From assembly GCA_024653385.1 (NCBI GenBank), contig JANLFZ010000123.1, positions 4,018 to 13,916 of the forward strand: a stretch of DNA of 9,899 nucleotides, given 5' to 3'. The notes under the pieces are model-generated. The model was not told the origin of the DNA, did no database searches, and saw only the letters and a program-made list of their open reading frames with translations. The DNA comes from Thermoguttaceae bacterium. Its GTDB lineage: Bacteria; Planctomycetota; Planctomycetia; Pirellulales; Thermoguttaceae. The position numbers and the translations under genes are program-made. The first letter of the stretch is position 1. Every line of letters begins with the position of its first letter. This document shows, one piece after another, positions 1 to 5,920 of the stretch.

Positions 1-1119
1 GGACCGGTGTCCCGGGCCGAAGGCACCGATCGGCTTCTGGCCGCGGTCGCCCGAGAAGACCTCTATTGGCTTGGCCCCCACGTGGGGATCGACTGGGCCG
101 ACACCCCCCGCGCCGGCGACATGGCCGACGGCGTGCTCCTCAAGACGCTCGAAGGCAAGCGAGCAGCCGAGTTCGAGATCAAGGACTGGGCGCTCGAAGG
201 CGGCCTGGTCGCGCGGCAGGACCGCGGCGTCGCGATGGCCACGGTCGGCTCGGCAACCGGAGTGGTCGATTTTCCCGCCTCGGGCCAATACATCCTTGGG
301 CTCGTCGCCCGGGGCACGCCCTGCCGTGGCGGCTGGCCGATCGCCCAAATCTCGATCGACGGCAAGGTATTCGGCTCCATCGGTGTGGAGGATGCCGAGT
401 GGCACACCGTCAGCCTGTGCGGCCGCGTGGAACAGGGGCGGCACAAGGTGTCGGTGGCGTTCACCAACGACGCCAGCGACCCGCCCCGCGAGGACCGCAA
501 CCTCTATGTCGAGAAGCTCCTGGTCGCCAAGGATGACGATCCGCACCAAGTCCGGTTCCTTACCTCGCCTCCGGCCTCGGCGGCGATTGGCGGCTTCCGC
601 GGCAGGCTGGTGATCGACCAGATCCGCTGGGACACCGAGCAGGAAAACGGGCGCAAGGCGGCCCGCTACGCCACGTCGCTGTTGACCGCGCTGGGCGGCG
701 ACTTCGCTCCTCGCCAAGGCGTGACGATCGAGTGCGAGCACATGAAGCCCCAGCCCGGCATGCCGTTCTTCAGCAATGAAGGCGGCCGGGTGGTGCTGGC
801 CTGCAACGGCTACGTGAAGACCCCGATTCAGGTCGCCGCCGCCGGACGCTATGTGGTCGAGTTGGTCGCTGCCGGGACCCCGGCCGCGGGCGTCTTTCCG
901 CTGGTCGAGATCCATCTCGACGGCCAGAAGGCCGGGCGGGTCCAACTAGCCTCCCGTTCCTGGCGTTCCTACCCGATGACCCTCGATCTGCCGGCGGGAC
1001 GGCACGAGCTGTCGCTGCATTTTGTCAACGACTACAGCAGCGCGGCTGAAGACCGCAACCTGATGCTGGACAAAGCGGCGTTCTATCCGGAGGAGCAAAC
1101 CGCCGCACCGCGGCAATAG
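1..1119 (+). CDS. 5'-truncated protein with two CBM60-like carbohydrate-binding modules
   Basis: The frame is open to the left edge of the window, so this is the C-terminal part (about 373 codons) of a larger protein; a GTG at 7 is probably internal. Numbering from that GTG, two similar beta-rich repeats are visible at about residues 55-175 and 240-361. Each ends in the same signature: a hydrophobic strand, F-x-N-D, an acidic stretch, then E-D-R-N-L and a final strand (FTND near 152 with EDRNLYVEKLLV; FVND near 339 with EDRNLMLDKAAFY). This N-D...D-R-N-L pattern is typical of the calcium-dependent xylan-binding family CBM60. The linker (about 183-232) includes VIDQIRWDTEQENGRKAARY and resembles the end of an enzyme-type or GATase-like domain, and the first 45 residues also look like the tail of such a domain. 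The likely role is a glycan-binding part of a secreted or surface enzyme. The partner catalytic domain lies outside the window, so the substrate is unknown. Confidence 0.7.
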   Translation, partial: GPVSRAEGTDRLLAAVAREDLYWLGPHVGIDWADTPRAGDMADGVLLKTLEGKRAAEFEIKDWALEGGLVARQDRGVAMATVGSATGVVDFPASGQYILGLVARGTPCRGGWPIAQISIDGKVFGSIGVEDAEWHTVSLCGRVEQGRHKVSVAFTNDASDPPREDRNLYVEKLLVAKDDDPHQVRFLTSPPASAAIGGFRGRLVIDQIRWDTEQENGRKAARYATSLLTALGGDFAPRQGVTIECEHMKPQPGMPFFSNEGGRVVLACNGYVKTPIQVAAAGRYVVELVAAGTPAAGVFPLVEIHLDGQKAGRVQLASRSWRSYPMTLDLPAGRHELSLHFVNDYSSAAEDRNLMLDKAAFYPEEQTAAPRQ

Positions 1120-1137
1120 CCGGCAGCCAGCGCGCCG

Positions 1138-1156
1138 CTGAGAGTGCGAATCTCAG
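1138..1156 (+). terminator. Small hairpin after the CBM-like gene (possible terminator)
   Basis: A perfect 6-bp stem, ctgaga (1138-1143) with tctcag (1151-1156) and a 7-nt loop, lies 19 nt after the stop of the upstream gene. No T-tract follows, so it is only a weak candidate for an intrinsic terminator. A second short hairpin, gttgcg-c-cgcaac (1200-1212), lies further on. Confidence 0.25.
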
Positions 1157-1169
1157 GGCCATCGGCTAG

Positions 1170-1184
1170 CCCAACTTCGCCAGT
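1170..1184 (+). repeat. 15-bp inverted repeat, left copy (partner at 2852-2866)
   Basis: The 15 bases at 1170-1184 (cccaacttcgccagt) are the exact reverse complement of 2852-2866. Extending to 1166-1184 against 2852-2870 gives 18 of 19 matches. The two copies bracket the insertion sequence. The right copy merges into the planctomycete repeat region, so this may be a member of the same dispersed repeat family. Confidence 0.6.
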
Positions 1185-1225
1185 TATTGAACGTAAGTCG
1201 TTGCGCCGCAACAGAGGGATCAGAA

Positions 1226-1240
1226 AAGTCTTCACTACAA
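1226..1240 (+). repeat. 15-bp direct repeat, left copy (putative target-site duplication of the IS)
   Basis: The sequence aagtcttcactacaa occurs here and again, same orientation, at 2722-2736, immediately outside both ends of the transposase region. The flanking bases differ on each side, so the identity is exactly 15 bp. The founding IS1634 of Mycoplasma mycoides is known for long, variable-length direct repeats, so a 15-bp duplication fits this family. Confidence 0.6.
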
Positions 1241-2721
1241 ACGATTCATGAGCGGTCCGTCAGGGGCCTCTTTGGTAGGGTCAGACGTAGGTGTTGCAGA
1301 AGGATTGCCTGGTGGTCCGTGGGGCGGGCCACGCAACGTTTTTGGATCTCGATGCCTTGGCGAGTAGGGAGCACCACGGCCACCAAGCGGATCTCGCTCA
1401 GTTCCTGGAACACTCGCCGCGACTCGTGCCCGAGCCCGGCCCGCTGGCACATCTGCCCCAGGGTCTTCCACAGCACGCAGGCCAGGAAGCACACGAGGAT
1501 ATGGGCCAGGACCCGCTCCTCCTTTGGATGCCAAATCGGCCGGATCGACAGGCCGCTTCGATCCGCCGGAGGCCTGCTTCGATCCGCTGCTCGAAGCGGC
1601 CGTGCATCGCCTTCTCCTTCTCGCGACGATCGCGGCTGCGGCAGAGCAAGAACGTCTCCTTCCCATCCGGCGTCGGGCAGAGTTTCACTTCCAGCCCCTC
1701 GCGGACCTCATGCCAATCGTCCAAGAGCAATTCCTGCTCGTACTTCTTGAGCATGCTCTTGGGCGTGCCCACGAGGTAACGCCGCTTGCCTTCCCGCAGA
1801 AAACTCAGGTTCTCCTCCGAGACCATCCCTCGGTCGACCACCCAAATCCGGTCCGCCTGGCCGTATCGGCCTTCCATCAGCGTCACCAGTTCCCGAAGCG
1901 GGGTCACGTCGCTGCGCTTCCCCGCAAATACCTCGTAGCCCAAGGGAATGCCGCCCTGGGAAACCACCAACGGGATGCACCCCTGTTTGCAGTCCGGCCG
2001 GTGATCGCGGGAGTAGCCCCGCCGGGCCAGCGGAATAGCCTCCGCCAGGCCCTCAAAGTAGGTCGAGGTCACGTCGCATAACAACAGGTCGTACTCCAGG
2101 CCGAACAGAGTGCCCAGCCGCTCTTTCCAATGGATCTCCTGCGCTTCCTTGTGCGGCAGCAGCGCATCCAAGGCGCGATAGACCCGCTGCTCGTTCACCT
2201 TCTCCACGGGCACTCCCAGCAGGTCCGCCATGCCGCTCCGCGCATAGGCATGCTCGACGATGTGCAACTCGCTGGAAGGATGACAGAGCCGACAGAGCAC
2301 CAGCACCAAGGCCATCACCGACCAGGGCACCCCTTCGCGACCCGACGGAATCGTGCGCTCGAAGAACTCCGGCAGCTCCAACCGCCGCGCCAACTCCAGT
2401 CCCAGCCAAGGGCCGCCGAACGCGCGCGCATTCTCCACCCGCACCCGCGATGCATCCACCTCCACCCACTGCGGCCGAACGTCGTCGAACAACCGCTGCT
2501 GTCGCCCACGCCCGCGACCCTCGGCAACGTCCTGCACACCCAGGCGCCCCTGTTCGTCGAGTTGCCCCGGGTAGGCCACCACCCGCTGCCGCGGACCACG
2601 CCTCGTGCGAAACGACTCGCACAATGCCCAGTAGGCATGCCGCTTGCCGTTCTTCCGACGATAACACGGGCGAATGAACATGCCCGCATTCTATCCCCGC
2701 CGAACGGTGCTCCAAACGGCC
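1241..2721 (-). mobile_element. Degenerate IS1634-type insertion sequence (IS4 superfamily)
   Basis: The element is delimited by the 15-bp direct repeats. It holds one minus-strand transposase reading frame that is broken in its last third. The transposase stop (1246-1248) lies a few bases inside the left boundary and its start about 40 bp inside the right boundary, as expected for a compact IS. The ends show only weak inverted similarity: about 15 of 25 positions match between 1242-1266 and the reverse complement of 2694-2718, with the offset chosen by eye. At about 1.48 kb it is shorter than an intact relative should be, because the transposase has lost an internal segment. It is probably unable to move by itself. 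The family is well supported; the exact ends are tentative. Confidence 0.7.
1246..2681 (-). pseudogene. IS1634-family transposase, internal deletion plus frameshift
   Basis: The DDE transposase starts at the ATG at 2681 (MFIRPCYRRKNGKRHAYWAL...), a start typical of planctomycete IS1634 copies. The first two catalytic positions are present: D203 in LLLCDVTSTYFEG and D283 in WVVDRGMVSEEN. After about residue 377 (near position 1550) the frame changes. The normal C-terminus, beginning LSIRPIWHPKEERVLAHILV and continuing FLACVLWKTLG, is found in another minus-strand frame from about 1551 to the stop at 1246-1248. The segment that normally precedes LSIRPI, which holds the third catalytic residue (the E of the ExxFxxLK-type motif, corresponding to YREK of IS4 transposases), is absent. 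The main frame instead runs on to about 1398 as meaningless Arg/Ser/Cys-rich sequence. About 478 residues of true transposase remain; from memory, intact relatives are roughly 100 residues longer. This is therefore a deletion with a net frame change, not a point frameshift, and the product should be catalytically dead. Confidence 0.85.
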
Positions 2722-2736
2722 AAGTCTTCACTACAA
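2722..2736 (+). repeat. 15-bp direct repeat, right copy (putative target-site duplication)
   Basis: Exact second copy of the 15-mer at 1226-1240, in the same orientation. It marks the probable right boundary of the insertion sequence, upstream of the transposase start. Confidence 0.6.
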
Positions 2737-2851
2737 TCACTTCTGCGACGAACTACGCCGCCCTCGCTCCCGGCAGAAAACAAGTTGCGCCAAGAATCCC
2801 CACTCTTATGCGGCCACCAAATATGACAAGATTCCCATCCTAGGGCCACCT

Positions 2852-2866
2852 ACTGGCGAAGTTGGG
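2852..2866 (-). repeat. 15-bp inverted repeat, right copy (partner at 1170-1184)
   Basis: Exact reverse complement of 1170-1184. It runs directly into an inverted copy of the planctomycete repeat core (gccagcgaggg, 2866-2876), which ties this inverted repeat to the neighbouring repeat array. Confidence 0.6.
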
Positions 2867-3006
2867 CCAGCGAGGGTCCTCTGGGAGTGCGATGCGCTGG
2901 CGACGGTCGAGAGGTGTCCCTCGCTGGCACGGTGGGTTCGCCTGACTCCCTCGCTGGCGCTTCGGGTTGGTATGTGCCCCTCGCTGGCGCGTCGGGTTGG
3001 TATGGC
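2866..3006 (-). repeat. Planctomycete 30-bp intergenic repeat array
   Basis: The core ccctcgctggc occurs at 2918-2928, 2948-2958 and 2978-2988, an exact 30-bp period; units are about 2917-2946, 2947-2976 and 2977-3006. The last two are most alike, sharing tcgctggcgc, tcgggttggtatg and little variation between. A decayed unit with gcgctggc lies at 2894-2901. One core is inverted, gccagcgaggg at 2866-2876, and could pair with the first direct core across a 41-nt loop. Read on the minus strand the units encode peptides such as NPTRQRG, NPKRQRG, or TRSASEG in another frame, which are familiar from over-predicted genes in planctomycete genomes. The array lies just downstream of the zinc-ribbon stop codon, so it is transcribed only if that transcript reads through. 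Its function is unknown. Confidence 0.8.
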
Positions 3007-3035
3007 AGGGTTCGTCGGCGCTCGACACCGGCCGG

Positions 3036-4667
3036 TCACGGACTCCCGAAACCGCCGCCTGGGAAGCCCGATCCGGGCATCATCGGCATGCGCATCGAAC
3101 GCGCCATATCGGCGGCGCTTCGGCCGAGCGCCTCGATATCGGGGACGCTCCAGTGGACGTTGGCCTGGAGCCGGTTCCCGCTTTGACTCAGGCGGATCCC
3201 GCGGAGCAGCTTGGCGAATTGCTGCATCATGTCGCGCATGTGCGGTGGCACCCTGCCCACTTCCTGGTCCATGTTGGCCATGCCTCGGTCGAACTCGGTT
3301 TTGAACTTCGTCGCATCGGCCTGGTCCACGACGAAGAAGACGAACTCGCCCCGGATCGCGGTATCGAGTTGGCCCGCAGCCGCGAACCAGCGGAGTTTCG
3401 ACGCCAGCCCCTGGATACCGGCGCCGGGAAGGGGCATCGTGGGGAGGGCACCGGGCGAGGGGACTCCCGCGACGAAGTGGTCGCCCTTCGGCGTGTTCTT
3501 GAGGGCCTCTTGAAGGTCGGCCCCCAGCGGCGGCGCCTCGTGGCGTTGGAACCGTTCGAGGGCCGCTTTCAGATCGCCCTCCTGTCCGGCAAGGCAGTAC
3601 GTGCAGGCGGAGAGTTTGGCCACGCAACAGGCTGGCGACCTGACGTACGGCACGCCCGCGTGGGTCTGAATGGCCGGTGCCGTGCTGTCCGGCGCGGTCC
3701 CGGGCGCACTGCCCGGCGCGGCGCCGAAGAAGGGGTTGGGAACAGCCCCCGGCCCGGAGAGCGTGGTCCCGATCGTCTCCAACGAGAGATCATCCCGGGT
3801 GCGGAGCACCGCGACGACGGTGTCCCCACGGAACGCGAAAAAGACATCCTTGAAGGGCATCATTTTGGCCTGGATGTTGACGTCTTGGGGGAGCGGGGCC
3901 TTGCCGAACTCCTTGCCCAACTCCTTGCCGAGCCGCTCGAACATCTTGAGCACTTCGCTCTCGCGCAGTTTGTCGACGTTCAGATACGCGATGGCGGTGG
4001 TCTCGGGCGGCACGCAGAACGCGGCCCAGGTCGGCAGGCCGTTGCTGGCGGCCCCGCCTTCGCTCCCGGGGATGGCCGCGACGCCGCCGCCACCCCCGCC
4101 TCCGCCGCCGGCGAACACCGCCAAGAGCACCGCCACGACCACCAGGAGCACCCCAGCACCCACCGCCCCGGCAATGACCACCGGTTGCTTCCAAGTGGCC
4201 CTGCGGCGCGCGATCGGCGCGACCGCCAAGGGCGCCATGCCGGGCGCGAGGGCGCCGGGCATCGGTGGGCCGGACATGGAAGCGCCGGGCATCGCGGCCG
4301 CCGCGGGTAAGGGAGGAATGCCGACCATCCCCGGCATGGCCGAGCCCGACGGCCCGCCCAGTTCCGCCGAGAGAAGGTCGTCCAGCGGCGAGGCCGGCGG
4401 CACCGCGGGCATCGCGGCGGGCGCTGCGGCAGGGACACCGGGCACCGGGGCCTGGGGTGTCCCGGGCGATGGCGACATCGGCATTCCCGCGGCAAACGTG
4501 ATCGGCATTTCCTGCTGGGCCGCCTGCGCCGGGGAAGTGCCGGCCGGCGACCCCGAGCCGACCGTGAACGTCTTCTTGCACTGGGGATTGGCGCACCGGG
4601 CCTGCCGGCCTAGCGCCTGGTCGCTCACCTTGTATCGCTTGCCGCAATGAGGGCAGATGGTTTCCAT
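3036..4667 (-). CDS. Zinc-ribbon single-pass membrane protein with large extracytoplasmic domain
   Basis: A 543-residue protein starting at the ATG at 4667, with an SD-like aaaggga about 7 nt upstream. Domain order: an N-terminal zinc ribbon with Cys5, Cys8, Cys25 and Cys30 (METICPHCGKRYKVSDQAL...CANPQC), a Pro/Ala/Met/Gly-rich linker (about 38-150), a basic patch RRR at 154-156, one hydrophobic helix (about 161-186, VVIAGAVGAGVLLVVVAVLL), nine glycines (187-195), and a C-terminal domain of about 340 residues. The positive charges before the helix suggest the zinc ribbon is cytoplasmic and the large domain external. The external part contains a Cys cluster (347, 348, 355, 358). The tail is Met/Gly/Pro-rich. 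This architecture is common in planctomycetes and usually lacks an assigned function; the zinc ribbon hints at protein or nucleic-acid contacts. It is the last minus-strand gene before the repeat array, 110 bp from the SGNH-like gene. I do not assign a specific role. Confidence 0.8.
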   Translation of the reverse strand: METICPHCGKRYKVSDQALGRQARCANPQCKKTFTVGSGSPAGTSPAQAAQQEMPITFAAGMPMSPSPGTPQAPVPGVPAAAPAAMPAVPPASPLDDLLSAELGGPSGSAMPGMVGIPPLPAAAAMPGASMSGPPMPGALAPGMAPLAVAPIARRRATWKQPVVIAGAVGAGVLLVVVAVLLAVFAGGGGGGGGGVAAIPGSEGGAASNGLPTWAAFCVPPETTAIAYLNVDKLRESEVLKMFERLGKELGKEFGKAPLPQDVNIQAKMMPFKDVFFAFRGDTVVAVLRTRDDLSLETIGTTLSGPGAVPNPFFGAAPGSAPGTAPDSTAPAIQTHAGVPYVRSPACCVAKLSACTYCLAGQEGDLKAALERFQRHEAPPLGADLQEALKNTPKGDHFVAGVPSPGALPTMPLPGAGIQGLASKLRWFAAAGQLDTAIRGEFVFFVVDQADATKFKTEFDRGMANMDQEVGRVPPHMRDMMQQFAKLLRGIRLSQSGNRLQANVHWSVPDIEALGRSAADMARSMRMPMMPGSGFPGGGFGSP

Positions 4668-4777
4668 AAGCCGTCCCTTTCCAGCCGCCGCCGAACAACA
4701 GGAGAAAGCGGACCCCTTCCCGGCAGCTCGACCTTGTCTGGAGAAGCTGGACGCACCTGAGGGGTACGTCTTCTAGT

Positions 4778-5812
4778 CTATGTTGGGTAGCCCACGGGGG
4801 TCAATGCGCCGGGCGGCGAGGAAGCCTTTGTCGCCTGGGTCCGTGCGGCCTGGTCGGACCGGTGAAGGTCGGCCTTCAGCATTTCCAACAGGAAGATGCG
4901 ACGCAACGCATCGTAACCGCGCTCCGTGGGGTCTTCGAGGTTCGGGGCGTACCAGTACGTGGGATCCTCGGCCCGGTAGTGCCTGCGCCAGAACTGGCGG
5001 CAGTGGATGCCGTGGCCGAGGAAGGTCGCGTGGATCGGCACCACATGCACCCTCGGCCTCGACTGGCCCGCACGGTGGATGATGTCGTTATAAGCCGCGA
5101 GGATTGCCAGCCCGTCAGGCCAGTCAGGCAGCCCGGCGCTTCGCGCATCGCCCACGCCGTCGGTCGGATCGTAGATGTCGCCGAGAAAGATGTGGCAGCC
5201 ACCCGGGAATCGCTCTTCGATCAGCGTGAGCATCGCGTGGAGCCGTTTCTCGAAGGCCGCTATCCAGGGGCGGGCCTGATCGAGGGTCGCCCCGTACATT
5301 GCGCCCTCGCGGGGCGGTTGCCGACCGTAGGCGTGGATGATGTCGTTGCCTCCGGTGGTCATCACGACCACGCCCAGCACGTCGGGCGGCTGTCTGGGCA
5401 AGCGCTCGCGGAGGACCTCGATGTGTTCCAGCGAAGTGCTACCCGATATGGCCAACTGCTTGACTTCGAGGTTGGGAAACACGGCGCTGAGGCAGATGCC
5501 CTGCATTTCAGGGAATTCGTCGGGCGGATTGCGAACGAGCCGCGCAAAGTACGAGAGATCTTCTCGCACGCCGAATCCCGCCGTCACACTGTCGCCCACG
5601 CCCAGCAGAAGCACCTTCCGCCGGCTCCACACGTGCCCGAAGGGCTCGTAGGGTACCAATGGGCCGGCGCCTCCCGCGCCCGTCGGTCGACCAAGCCAGA
5701 AATGGCGATAGGCCAATGCCGCCCCGAACGCTACCAGGGCGAGGAGTGCCCAGGCCAGCCATCGGCGGCCCCGCCACCATGCGCCGGTTCGTGAAGGATC
5801 GGAGCGAACCAT
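4778..5812 (-). CDS. Membrane-anchored SGNH/GDSL-like hydrolase with altered His block
   Basis: I chose the ATG at 5812 (344 residues), which has gggaag 9 nt upstream. The same frame extends to a TTG at 5860, but that has no Shine-Dalgarno. A basic N-terminus (RRGRRW-type) and a hydrophobic segment at about 18-38 (WLAWALLALVAFGAALAYRHF) form a signal anchor, so the domain should be outside the cytoplasmic membrane. SGNH blocks: GVGDSVTAGFG with nucleophile Ser75; SGSTSLEH near 124; TTGGNDI with Asn156. Where the usual D-x-x-H-P-N-x-x-G block should be, the sequence is NLEDPTERGYDAL (291-303): the positions of the catalytic Asp and His hold Asn291 and Asp294. His-rich HATFLGHGIH (261-270) precedes it. 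Family members are esterases, lipases or acetyl-hydrolases acting on lipids or glycans. Activity here is uncertain because of the altered block. It lies 108 bp downstream of the radical SAM gene, on the same strand. Confidence 0.8.
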   Translation of the reverse strand: MVRSDPSRTGAWWRGRRWLAWALLALVAFGAALAYRHFWLGRPTGAGGAGPLVPYEPFGHVWSRRKVLLLGVGDSVTAGFGVREDLSYFARLVRNPPDEFPEMQGICLSAVFPNLEVKQLAISGSTSLEHIEVLRERLPRQPPDVLGVVVMTTGGNDIIHAYGRQPPREGAMYGATLDQARPWIAAFEKRLHAMLTLIEERFPGGCHIFLGDIYDPTDGVGDARSAGLPDWPDGLAILAAYNDIIHRAGQSRPRVHVVPIHATFLGHGIHCRQFWRRHYRAEDPTYWYAPNLEDPTERGYDALRRIFLLEMLKADLHRSDQAARTQATKASSPPGALTPVGYPT

Positions 5813-5920
5813 GCAATGATGCTTCCCGAGGATTCGGCAGTCTTCGACCTTCCACCACAACTATGCATGTGGTAGGCGACGCCGTCAATGTGGCGATTGC
5901 CGCGCCGGATGACAGCCCGA

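Larger units (their letters stand above)
2737..3035. other. Non-coding stretch between the IS and the zinc-ribbon gene
   Basis: With the IS leader this makes about 350 bp without a gene. The first 115 bp (2737-2850) show no recognisable feature. The rest holds the right arm of the inverted repeat, an inverted copy of the repeat core, and three tandem 30-bp units ending 29 bp before the stop of the zinc-ribbon gene. Short reading frames across the array are by-products of a repeat period divisible by three and are not credible genes. Confidence 0.7.

Noticed and set aside
1246..1551. Independent small gene (82-residue frame) next to the transposase
   Set aside because: It is the displaced C-terminus of the broken transposase (IWHPKEERVLAHILVCFLACVLWKTLG).
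2866..3006. CRISPR array
   Set aside because: The 30-bp period is filled by the repeat itself with no unique spacers, one core is inverted, and no cas gene is present.
2806..3627. Minus-strand frame of 273 residues with TRRASEG/TRSASEG motifs, and a 62-residue frame at 2840-3028 with NPTRQRG motifs
   Set aside because: Both read through the 30-bp intergenic repeat array; the longer one also overlaps the 3' part of the zinc-ribbon gene in another frame. The repeats keep all frames open, so these are not genes.
4083..4115. GC-rich short tandem run (ccgccgcc / ccaccccc)
   Set aside because: It encodes the nine-glycine linker after the membrane helix of the zinc-ribbon protein; a low-complexity linker is sufficient explanation.
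2967..4310. Long plus-strand open frame (447 residues) opposite the zinc-ribbon gene
   Set aside because: Antisense shadow of a real GC-rich gene; no recognisable domain, while the minus strand has a zinc ribbon, a membrane helix and a sensible start.
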